NCBI GenBank assembly: GCA_944371685.1
Contig: CALVXV010000025.1
Location: 1 to 12,174, forward strand
Reading direction: 5' to 3'
DNA: 12,174 nucleotides
DNA from: an uncultured Bacilli bacterium
Lineage (GTDB): Bacteria; Bacillota_I; Bacilli_A; RF39; UBA660
The notes under the pieces were generated by a model. That model made no database searches, was not told the origin of the DNA, and worked only from the letters and a program-made list of their open reading frames with translations. Both the position numbers and the translations under genes were made by a program. Within the stretch, counting starts at the first letter, position 1; every line of letters begins with the position of its first letter. This document shows, one piece after another, positions 6,955-12,174 of the stretch.

Positions 6955-8177
6955 TGCGTATCGGAATCTTTACAGAAACATATACCCCATATATTAGTGG
7001 CTTAGTTACTAGTGAACTAATGTTAAAAAATGCCTTAGAAAAAAAAGGCCACGAAGTTTACGTTATCACAGCCAACTTAATAAGTTCTAAATATGAGTAT
7101 GATGAAAAAGAGCGAGTTCTTAGAATTCCAGGCATCCCAACCGGTATATATGACTCAAGACTAACTAGCATTTATCCAATTAAAGCAATTAATAAAATCA
7201 AAAGCTGGAACCTAGATGTCATTCACTCGCAAACTGAATTTGCCATCGGTACCTTTGCCAGACTATTTGCCAAACAGTACAATATTCCAATCGTTCATAC
7301 ATATCACACAATGTATGAAGATTATGTTCATTATATAACTAAAGGTCATTTCGATAAATCTAGTAAAAAACTACTCGAATATTTAACTAAATTCTACTGC
7401 GATAAAACTATTAATGAATTAATTGTGCCAACTAAAAAAGCCTATGATTTATTTAAAAAGAAATATAATGTTGAAAGAAATATTCACATCATCCCAACGG
7501 GAATTGAAGTAGAAAGATTTTACAAAGAAAAAATAGATCCTAAAAAAATATCTAAATTAAAAAAACAATATAATATTTCTAAAAAAGATTTCATCGCTGT
7601 TTTCGTTGGTAGAATTGCCGAAGAAAAAAACATCCCATTTTTAATAAATATAACTGAGGATTTAATTAAAAAAAGGCCGAACTTTAAACTATTAATTATT
7701 GGTGATGGTCCAGATAAAGAAAATTATGAAAAATTATCTAAAGAAAAAGGTTGCGACAAGAATATAATATTCACTGGTAAAGTTCCTTGGGATGACATTC
7801 CAATCTACTATCAACTTGGAACAGTTTTCATCTCCGCTTCGCAAAGTGAAACCCAAGGCTTAACTATTATTGAAGCTATGGCTGCCTCATTGCCAGCACT
7901 ATGCATCAATGATGAAAGTTTTAGAGATACAGTTGTCGACGATTTAAATGGATTTTTATTTCAAGATGAAACATCATGTAAAAAAGTAATTAATAAAATA
8001 ATGGATGATAAAAAATTATTAACAAGTTTACAAAATGGTGCTAGAAACAGTGCAGAATTACATTCATCTAAATATTTCGCCGAAAAAGTCCTAGACGTTT
8101 ACAAATTGGCCATTAATAATCGAAAACCTAGCTATAAAGAAAAAATCACCAATTTCTTTAAGAAGGTGTTTTCATGA
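6954..8177 (+). CDS. GT4-family glycosyltransferase, probable 1,2-diacylglycerol 3-glucosyltransferase
   Basis: A GT-B fold transferase of 407 residues. The N-terminal half begins MRIGIFTETYTPYISGLVTS, close to the start of the Acholeplasma laidlawii monoglucosyl-diacylglycerol synthase, with HTYHTMYEDY at 115-124. The C-terminal nucleotide-sugar half shows PTGIE (181-185), VGRIAEEKN (218-226), IGDGPD (249-254), and the EX7E motif at Glu299-Glu307 (SETQGLTIIEA). The C-terminal tail is basic and may form an amphipathic membrane-binding helix (KEKITNFFKKVF). Expected role: transfer of glucose from UDP-glucose to diacylglycerol at the inner membrane face, making a glycolipid or lipoteichoic-acid anchor. 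Donor and acceptor are inferred from family. AAGGAGG at 6940-6946 sets the start. The gene overlaps the flippase-like gene (TAATG) and tpiA (ATGA). Confidence 0.85.
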   Translation: MRIGIFTETYTPYISGLVTSELMLKNALEKKGHEVYVITANLISSKYEYDEKERVLRIPGIPTGIYDSRLTSIYPIKAINKIKSWNLDVIHSQTEFAIGTFARLFAKQYNIPIVHTYHTMYEDYVHYITKGHFDKSSKKLLEYLTKFYCDKTINELIVPTKKAYDLFKKKYNVERNIHIIPTGIEVERFYKEKIDPKKISKLKKQYNISKKDFIAVFVGRIAEEKNIPFLINITEDLIKKRPNFKLLIIGDGPDKENYEKLSKEKGCDKNIIFTGKVPWDDIPIYYQLGTVFISASQSETQGLTIIEAMAASLPALCINDESFRDTVVDDLNGFLFQDETSCKKVINKIMDDKKLLTSLQNGARNSAELHSSKYFAEKVLDVYKLAINNRKPSYKEKITNFFKKVFS

Positions 8178-8869
8178 GTAAAATGATTTTAGCTAATTTA
8201 AAAATGTATCAATGCACCAAAGAAGAAGTAAATAACTATATAAATAAATTAAAAGGAGTAAAAAACAAATTTATAGTTTTTCCTTCCGTTATTTATTTAG
8301 AAAAATTCATTCAAAATAATTTTATTTGTGGTGTTCAAAACGCTTCAGCTCATGATCCCGGTCCATATACTAGTGAAATTTCGGTTCACGCCCTAAAAAA
8401 CATCGGCGCAAAATATATTTTATTAGGGCATAGTGAAGTAAGACAAAATATGTCAGAAGATGATGAATTAATAAATGCCAAAATAAAACAAGCTTTAAAT
8501 AATAAATTAAAAGTAATTTTGTGCATCGGAGAAAATTTAGAAGCTTATAATCAAAGCCAAACTAAAAATATTTTAAAAAATCAAATATTGAAAGCTTTAA
8601 AAAACATAACCGAAGAAATCATCATTTCATATGAACCAATATGGGCCATCGGTACTGGCAAAACGCCAACCAATAATGAAATTGAAGATATTGTAAGTTA
8701 TATTAAAAGTTTATTTGATTATGATGTAAAAGTATTATATGGTGGTAGTGTATCAGAGCAAAACATAAACCAGTTAAATCTAGTTCCAAACGTCGATGGA
8801 TTTTTAATTGGTAAAGCTGCCACTACTCCAGGTAGTTTAATAAAAATTATAGAAGTTGCTGAAAAGTAA
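8174..8869 (+). CDS. tpiA: Triose-phosphate isomerase (short, divergent)
   Basis: Glycolytic isomerase interconverting dihydroxyacetone phosphate and glyceraldehyde 3-phosphate. The catalytic set is complete: Lys10 in ANLKMYQ, His86 in LGHSE, and Glu154 in SYEPIWAIGTG. The loop-6 GTGK is at 160-163 and the phosphate-binding YGGSV at 189-193. At 231 residues it is about 20 shorter than the usual 250. Near-invariant motifs are changed: ANLK replaces the usual GNWK, and GFLIGKAA replaces the usual GG(L/F)VGGAS. I still expect an active enzyme because the catalytic residues remain. The start overlaps the stop of the glycosyltransferase (ATGA), with AAGGTG upstream at 8163-8168. It is the last gene of the operon; no convincing terminator follows. 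Confidence 0.94.
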   Translation: MSKMILANLKMYQCTKEEVNNYINKLKGVKNKFIVFPSVIYLEKFIQNNFICGVQNASAHDPGPYTSEISVHALKNIGAKYILLGHSEVRQNMSEDDELINAKIKQALNNKLKVILCIGENLEAYNQSQTKNILKNQILKALKNITEEIIISYEPIWAIGTGKTPTNNEIEDIVSYIKSLFDYDVKVLYGGSVSEQNINQLNLVPNVDGFLIGKAATTPGSLIKIIEVAEK

Positions 8870-8892
8870 TTTCTATTTTTTTTCAAAAATTA

Positions 8893-8899
8893 TTCGACA
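8893..8899 (-). promoter_or_regulatory. Spo0A-binding site (0A box) upstream of spo0A
   Basis: Read on the minus strand the sequence is TTTTGTCGAATA, containing an exact match to the 7-bp 0A box TGTCGAA. It sits about 59 nt before the predicted spo0A transcription start. A second, degenerate copy TGTCAAT (5 of 7) is on the plus strand at 8930-8936, between the -35 and -10 elements. The pair suggests that Spo0A controls its own gene, as is known in Bacillus subtilis. Confidence 0.65.
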
Positions 8900-8919
8900 A
8901 AACTAGCTATTTTTTACTC

Positions 8920-8948
8920 TGGAAAATAGTGTCAATCTTTTGTATAAT
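8920..8948 (+). promoter_or_regulatory. spo0A promoter
   Basis: A perfect TATAAT (8943-8948) is preceded after 17 nt by TGGAAA (8920-8925), which matches 4 of 6 bases of TTGACA. The weak -35 would fit a promoter needing activation. A small inverted repeat, CTATTTT (8907-8913) with AAAATAG (8923-8929), overlaps the -35. It has no T run directly after it, so I do not call it a terminator. I could not find a sigma-H promoter with correct spacing. Confidence 0.6.
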
Positions 8949-8960
8949 TTGAATATAGTA

Positions 8961-8966
8961 AAGGGG
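8961..8966 (+). promoter_or_regulatory. Ribosome binding site that fixes the spo0A start at 8974
   Basis: AAGGGG (8961-8966) is 7 nt before ATG 8974 but only 1 nt before the in-frame ATG 8968. The downstream ATG is therefore preferred, giving a protein starting MERINILMIDDN. Confidence 0.75.
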
Positions 8967-8973
8967 AATGAAA

Positions 8974-9738
8974 ATGGAAAGAATAAATATTTTAATGATT
9001 GATGATAATATAAACCTAATAGAAATGGTTAAAGAATATTTTAAAGAAAACGATAAAATAAACATCACCTTTGAAGCTCATGATGGTGAAGAAGGCATCA
9101 ATGAACTTACTAAAAATAATGATAAGATAGATTTAATTATCTTAGATTTAATAATGCCAAACAAAGATGGTATATATGTCTTAAGTGAAATGAAAAAACG
9201 TGGTATAAATAAAAAAGTCATTGTTGCTACTAGTTATAACGCTGCCGAAGTAATTAGAGAAGTATCTGAATTTGGTGTCAGCTATTATATCTTAAAACCT
9301 TTTGATTTAACTGACCTAGAAAAGAGAATTTATGATATAACTAAAAAAGATAAAGGTAATAAAAATATTGATTTTTATACTAGCAACCTTCAAGTTTCAA
9401 TCACCAAAATGCTACATGAACTAGGTATACCTTCACATATTAAAGGTTATCAATATATAAGGGAAGCTGTAAACATCATCTTTGAAAATCCATCAGTAAT
9501 TGGTGGCATCACGAAAGAGCTGTATCCAGAGCTAGCCAAAAAATTTAATACTACCACCTCTAGAGTCGAAAGAGCTATAAGACATGCTATAGAAGTAAGT
9601 TGGAATAGGGGTAACCTAGACTTTATGGAAGAAATATTTGGTTATAGTGTTGATATTGACAAAGCCAAACCAACTAACTCCGAATTCATGGTTACAATTG
9701 CTGATAAATTAAGATTAGATTTTCACCAAGTAAACTAA
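8974..9738 (+). CDS. spo0A: Stage 0 sporulation response regulator Spo0A
   Basis: Master transcription regulator of entry into sporulation, activated by phosphorylation through a phosphorelay or kinases. It has 254 residues. The receiver domain is at 1-120, with acidic pocket Asp10-Asp11, phospho-acceptor Asp58 in ILDLIMPNKDG, Thr86 and Lys108 in LKPF. After a short linker, the Spo0A_C DNA-binding domain (about 140-254) is strongly conserved: IKGYQYIREA, LYPELAKKFNTTTSRVERA and AIRHAIEVSWNRGN, which includes the recognition helix, then KAKPTNSEF and ADKLRLDF. All receiver residues are intact, so it should be phosphorylated normally. A 0A box lies upstream. The usual partner spoIVB is not adjacent: tpiA is upstream and pilin-like genes are downstream. 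The presence of Spo0A suggests spore formation or a related programme, but one gene does not prove it. Confidence 0.97.
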   Translation: MERINILMIDDNINLIEMVKEYFKENDKINITFEAHDGEEGINELTKNNDKIDLIILDLIMPNKDGIYVLSEMKKRGINKKVIVATSYNAAEVIREVSEFGVSYYILKPFDLTDLEKRIYDITKKDKGNKNIDFYTSNLQVSITKMLHELGIPSHIKGYQYIREAVNIIFENPSVIGGITKELYPELAKKFNTTTSRVERAIRHAIEVSWNRGNLDFMEEIFGYSVDIDKAKPTNSEFMVTIADKLRLDFHQVN

Positions 9739-9747
9739 TCTTTTTTT
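9711..9747 (+). terminator. Probable intrinsic terminator overlapping the spo0A 3' end
   Basis: An 8-bp stem, AAGATTAG (9711-9718) with CTAATCTT (9735-9742), encloses a 16-nt loop and runs into seven T's (9741-9747). The left arm and loop lie inside the last codons of spo0A, and the stop codon is within the right arm. The large loop lowers confidence. Confidence 0.55.
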
Positions 9748-9771
9748 CTTTTAAAAAAAATTCATCCATGT

Positions 9772-9777
9772 TATAAT
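9772..9777 (+). promoter_or_regulatory. -10 element for the pilin-like pair
   Basis: A perfect TATAAT (9772-9777) is followed by ATATAGTA and the ribosome site AGGTGA (9787-9792). The 17-nt-upstream hexamer TTTTAA is a poor -35. The start region resembles the spo0A leader (TATAAT then ATATAGTA in both). Confidence 0.45.
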
Positions 9778-9796
9778 TAATATAGTAGGTGAGAAT

Positions 9797-10201
9797 ATGA
9801 AAAACAAAGGATTTACATTAGTTGAATTATTAGGAACAATTATTTTACTTGCCATCATATCTTTAATAGCTTTACCTTCAATTTTAAATGCTCTAAACAC
9901 CTCCCAAGCAGAAATAAATGAATCGTATCGCTATGCTGCTATAACTGCTGCGAGAAATTATATTAATGACAATATGGATGCTTACCCTAAAGCCCTAGAA
10001 AATGCTACAGAAGATAAAGAATATGGTGAAAATGGCAATCTTCAAATTCAAATGTTATTAGACGAAGGATATATCACCGACTCTAGCATAAACGAAAAAA
10101 ACACCTGTGAAATGATGAATGACTATATTAAAGTAACGAGTGACTATAAAAAGTATAATTTTGAATATGTAGAAGTAGGAGATGAAGGAAGATGCGATTA
10201 A
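9797..10201 (+). CDS. Type IV pilin-like (pseudopilin) protein with a C-terminal cysteine pair
   Basis: A protein of 134 residues. The leader MKNKG precedes the FTLVELLG prepilin motif, with Gly5 before the cut and Glu at +5 of the mature protein. A hydrophobic helix runs to about residue 28. The outer part is acidic. It contains QMLLDEGYITDSSI near 85-98, like the GYI segment of the pilin at 4403. Cys104 and Cys133 could form the disulfide that closes the C-terminal loop in many pilins. AGGTGA at 9787-9792 supports the start. It overlaps the next pilin-like gene by 10 nt, so the two products are probably made together as filament or tip subunits. It follows spo0A by 58 nt and probably has its own promoter. 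Confidence 0.88.
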   Translation: MKNKGFTLVELLGTIILLAIISLIALPSILNALNTSQAEINESYRYAAITAARNYINDNMDAYPKALENATEDKEYGENGNLQIQMLLDEGYITDSSINEKNTCEMMNDYIKVTSDYKKYNFEYVEVGDEGRCD

Positions 10202-10674
10202 AAAACAACGGTTTTACTTTAATTGAATTATTAGCTGTCATTGCCATATTGGCCATTATTGCAACTATTACCGTCCCAACGGTTATTAATGTTTTAAAAG
10301 ACTCTAGGAAAAATGCTTTTAAAGATAACGCTATGGCTATAAGTAGAGCAGCCCAAAACTATTATGCCTCATCTTCGATAACCCAAAGTGTCAATTTGCC
10401 ACTTCTAGTTACTTTTAATGATAAAAAAGAAACCAATAAATATTTTAGTAATGCTACTAATGAATGGGAAACATCAAGTGAAAGAATATTAGACTATACT
10501 GGTGAAAATCCAGACACTGGTAATATTTGCATTGATAAAAATGGCAATGTATCTATGGCTATATATAATAAAAACACATCCACTTGTGCCACCAAAGATG
10601 CCAAAGATAAAACCATAACTATTGAGGAAATAGAACCTGAAAATTGTCTTATAACCGAAGATTCTTGTTTTTAA
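10192..10674 (+). CDS. Type IV pilin-like (pseudopilin) protein with four cysteines
   Basis: A protein of 160 residues with the leader MRLKNNG and then FTLIELLAVIAILAIIATITV, a textbook prepilin N-terminus (Gly7 before the cut, Glu at +5). The exported part has four cysteines (113, 132, 152, 159), enough for two disulfides. TGNICIDKNGNVSMAIYN resembles the C-terminal beta region of other Gram-positive minor pilins. The start at 10192 is inside the end of the preceding gene, with AGGAG at 10177-10181, so translation is likely coupled. A strong terminator begins at the stop codon. Whether this pair serves DNA uptake, adhesion or secretion cannot be read here. Confidence 0.88.
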   Translation: MRLKNNGFTLIELLAVIAILAIIATITVPTVINVLKDSRKNAFKDNAMAISRAAQNYYASSSITQSVNLPLLVTFNDKKETNKYFSNATNEWETSSERILDYTGENPDTGNICIDKNGNVSMAIYNKNTSTCATKDAKDKTITIEEIEPENCLITEDSCF

Positions 10675-10698
10675 TATCTAAGTCATCTTAGATATTTT
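10673..10698 (+). terminator. Intrinsic terminator after the pilin-like pair
   Basis: A perfect 10-bp stem, AATATCTAAG (10673-10682) with CTTAGATATT (10687-10696), has a TCAT loop and a T-rich tail. The left arm starts inside the TAA stop codon. Confidence 0.85.
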
Positions 10699-10699
10699 A

Positions 10700-10728
10700 T
10701 TTACACTTCAAACTATCCGTGATATATT
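10700..10728 (+). promoter_or_regulatory. dusB promoter
   Basis: TTTACA (10700-10705) and TATATT (10723-10728) are separated by 17 nt, each matching 5 of 6 consensus bases. The -35 lies directly after the preceding terminator. Confidence 0.7.
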
Positions 10729-10737
10729 ATTTATCAG

Positions 10738-10743
10738 AAAGGA
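10738..10743 (+). promoter_or_regulatory. Ribosome binding site that fixes the dusB start at 10752
   Basis: AAAGGA (10738-10743) is 8 nt before ATG 10752. The longer in-frame reading from GTG 10719 would begin upstream of the -10 element of the predicted promoter, so it is rejected. Confidence 0.8.
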
Positions 10744-10751
10744 AAATAATT

Positions 10752-11735
10752 ATGTGGAAAATAGGCAATATTGAAATAAAAAATAGAGTTGCTCTTGCCC
10801 CCATGGCTGGCATATCCAATCCCGCTTATATGAAAATTGCCGAAGAAATGGGTTGTGGCTGGGCTATTACTGAACTAATAAGTGCCGAAGCTATTGTTCG
10901 AGATAACCAAAAAACCTTTGACATGTTAAATGGATTTGAAAATTTATCTATGCCTGTTAGTATTCAACTATTTGGTTCTAATCCAGATAGTATAGCTAAA
11001 GCTGCTCAAATAATCACTAAAAAATATCCAAAAGCTTTAATTGATATTAACATGGGTTGTCCAGTTCCCAAAGTTGCCATATCTGCTAATGCTGGTAGTG
11101 GGTTATTAAAAGATCCTGCTAAAGTCTATGAAATTGTCAAAGCTACTGTAAATGCTGTTAAAACTCCAGTCACGGTTAAAATTAGAAGCGGTTGGGATAA
11201 TAGTACTATAAATGCTAAAGAAATAGCCAAACTATGTGAAAAAGCCGGAGCTAAGGCCATTACCATTCATGCCAGAACTAGAGCACAAGGATATTCTGGC
11301 CATGCCGATTGGAATATTATCAAAGAAGTAAAACAAAGTGTAAAAATTCCTGTAATTGGTAACGGTGATATCAAAACACCAATAGATGCTAAAAAAATGC
11401 TAGATATGACAAAATGCGATGCCGTTATGATAGGCAGAAGTGCTTTGGGAAACCCATGGATTATAAAAAATACCATTCATTATTTAAAAACAAACGAATT
11501 ATTGCCAAACGTAAACATCCAAGAGAAAATAAAAATGATAAAAAAACACTTTAATTATCTATTAAAAATAAAACCAGAAAAAACCGCACTTTTGGAAATG
11601 CGGGCAAATACTTGTTATTATTTAAAAGGTATTCCAAATACATCAAATATAAAAAAAGAGTTATTTAAAACAAATACCAAAGAAGAATTTATAAAAGTAA
11701 TCGACCAAATAAAAACCTCTAGCCAACTAAGCTAG
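10752..11735 (+). CDS. dusB: tRNA-dihydrouridine synthase, DusB/NifR3 family
   Basis: A flavoenzyme of 327 residues that reduces specific uridines in the tRNA D-loop with an NADPH-reduced FMN. The TIM-barrel motifs are in place: APMAGISNPAY (16-26), DINMGCPVPKV (98-108) with the proton-donor Cys103, Lys143 in VKIRSGW, His173 in TIHARTRAQGYSG, the FMN phosphate segment GNGDI, and IGRSALGNPW. The C-terminal helical tRNA-binding domain is present. It is a single gene between its own promoter and a shared hairpin. Its end overlaps the converging XRE gene by 17 nt. In several bacteria dusB sits beside fis or lysS; neither is in view here. Confidence 0.95.
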   Translation: MWKIGNIEIKNRVALAPMAGISNPAYMKIAEEMGCGWAITELISAEAIVRDNQKTFDMLNGFENLSMPVSIQLFGSNPDSIAKAAQIITKKYPKALIDINMGCPVPKVAISANAGSGLLKDPAKVYEIVKATVNAVKTPVTVKIRSGWDNSTINAKEIAKLCEKAGAKAITIHARTRAQGYSGHADWNIIKEVKQSVKIPVIGNGDIKTPIDAKKMLDMTKCDAVMIGRSALGNPWIIKNTIHYLKTNELLPNVNIQEKIKMIKKHFNYLLKIKPEKTALLEMRANTCYYLKGIPNTSNIKKELFKTNTKEEFIKVIDQIKTSSQLS

Positions 11736-11743
11736 TGGTTTTT
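11711..11743. terminator. Bidirectional terminator shared by dusB and the XRE gene
   Basis: A 13-bp stem with one mismatch joins AAAAACCTCTAGC (11711-11723) and GCTAGTGGTTTTT (11731-11743) around a 7-nt loop. A's on one side and T's on the other make it work in both directions. It contains the stop codons of both converging genes. Confidence 0.88.
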
Positions 11744-11934
11744 ATCGTAAATAGGTCACCCGGTGTACAGTTTAAATAAAAACAAAACTCCTCAATATAT
11801 TTAAATGATATCGAAGTCGTTTCACCTCTAATTATTCTATTCAAATTCCTAGAAGTTATATTCATCTTTTGACATAGCCAGTATTTACTCTTTTTTTCTT
11901 TTTTAAGTAATTTTTCGATATTTACATTTACCAT
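11719..11934 (-). CDS. Small XRE-family (Cro/CI-type helix-turn-helix) regulator
   Basis: A protein of 71 residues made almost only of a DNA-binding domain. KYWLCQKMNITSRNLNRIIRGETT (about 17-40) is the helix-turn-helix with the usual Gly before the third part. YIEEFCFYLNCTPGDLF follows, the typical last helix and ending of the family. The start at 11934 has AGGAG on the minus strand at 11949-11945. Related small proteins (YozG-like) are often stand-alone transcription regulators, or antitoxin-like when next to a toxin. No toxin gene is visible next to it, but the upstream side of the locus runs off the window. Its target is unknown. Confidence 0.87.
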   Translation of the reverse strand: MVNVNIEKLLKKEKKSKYWLCQKMNITSRNLNRIIRGETTSISFKYIEEFCFYLNCTPGDLFTIKTTSLVG

Positions 11935-12174
11935 ATGCTCACCACTCCTAACAAAATTGTATCCAATATAGTAAACATAAATAAGATACTTACATTACCC
12001 ACACAAATCATAACCAAATTATATAAATATAAATAAAATAAAATTAACTTGTGGTACAAACGCTTTATTTCCTTGTTTAAAATAATCGTTCATTTTCTTT
12101 ACACAATTAAATGTAATACCCTTGCATTAACAAAATAAATGGTTTATAATTATCATAGACAAGAGTAGACAAAA
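11935..12174. other. AT-rich intergenic region upstream of the XRE gene
   Basis: These 240 nt contain no supported gene. GTAAACAT (11971-11978) and ATACTTAC (11986-11993) form an imperfect inverted repeat just upstream of the XRE start that could be its operator. GTATC (11959-11963) and GATAC (11985-11989) form a second short inverted pair. A leaderless-looking 24-codon reading frame on the minus strand (12093-12019) and a 33-codon frame on the plus strand (11935-12036) have no ribosome site. The right end carries a good promoter. Confidence 0.5.
12122..12150 (+). promoter_or_regulatory. Strong sigma-A promoter pointing out of the window
   Basis: TTGCAT (12122-12127) and a perfect TATAAT (12145-12150) are separated by 17 nt. 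Transcription would start near 12157 and read to the right into a gene that is not included. A short direct repeat TAGACAA (12156-12162 and 12166-12172) lies at the start of the transcript. Confidence 0.7.

Noticed and set aside
8907..8929. Hairpin between tpiA and spo0A as a tpiA terminator
   Set aside because: The stem is only 7 A/T-rich pairs and is not followed by a T run; the T run at 8876-8883 comes before it. It may instead be part of spo0A control, or chance.
11267..11476. 69-codon minus-strand reading frame inside dusB
   Set aside because: Antisense to the conserved flavin-binding part of DusB; shadow frame.
11935..12036. 33-codon plus-strand frame starting next to the XRE start codon
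   Set aside because: No ribosome site, no promoter, low-complexity composition.
12019..12093. 24-codon minus-strand frame (MNDYFKQGNKAF... with a hydrophobic end) upstream of the XRE gene
   Set aside because: A small peptide is conceivable, but there is no clear ribosome site or promoter with correct spacing, and an AT-rich region makes a hydrophobic end by chance.

Overview
The window looks like chromosome from a low-GC Bacillota, most likely an uncultured or reduced member of the Bacilli close to the Erysipelotrichia/Mollicutes side. The reasons are very AT-rich DNA, standard stop codons, AGGAGG-type ribosome sites, a genuine Spo0A, a diacylglycerol glucosyltransferase resembling the Acholeplasma laidlawii enzyme, and a TGS-fused nucleoside kinase of the kind found in Clostridia and Erysipelotrichia. 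This placement is inference from gene content. No rRNA, tRNA, CRISPR array or insertion sequence was recognised. The genes read as core or conserved genome, not as a mobile island.

Layout: (1) 1-563, minus: clpP, nearly complete and cut at the left edge, divergent from everything that follows. (2) 680-3360: a TGS/ThrRS-like nucleoside kinase followed 17 nt later by gap (GAPDH), closed by a strong hairpin terminator at 3371. (3) 3459-4265: a single gene for a zinc-ribbon / transmembrane / PASTA protein with its own promoter and terminator. (4) 4403-8869: a tightly packed operon of pilin-like gene, pgk, flippase-like membrane protein, GT4 diacylglycerol glycosyltransferase and tpiA. The junctions are a 10-nt gap, an 11-nt overlap, a TAATG overlap and an ATGA overlap. 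(5) 8974-10674: spo0A behind a promoter with an exact 0A box, then two overlapping pilin-like genes. (6) 10752-11735: dusB. (7) 11719-11934, minus: a small XRE-type regulator converging on dusB and sharing a bidirectional hairpin with it. (8) 11935-12174: AT-rich intergenic DNA ending in a good rightward promoter for a gene outside the window.

How the genes fit together: gap, pgk and tpiA are the triose-phosphate part of glycolysis. Here they are split over two transcription units, and membrane-glycolipid genes sit inside the second. Envelope-facing genes (three type IV pilin-like proteins, the PASTA protein, the flippase/glycosyltransferase pair) are interleaved with central metabolism and with the sporulation master regulator. 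No pilus ATPase, platform protein or prepilin peptidase is visible here. Third-codon-position bases suggest the plus strand is the lagging strand throughout, so most of these housekeeping genes may run against replication.
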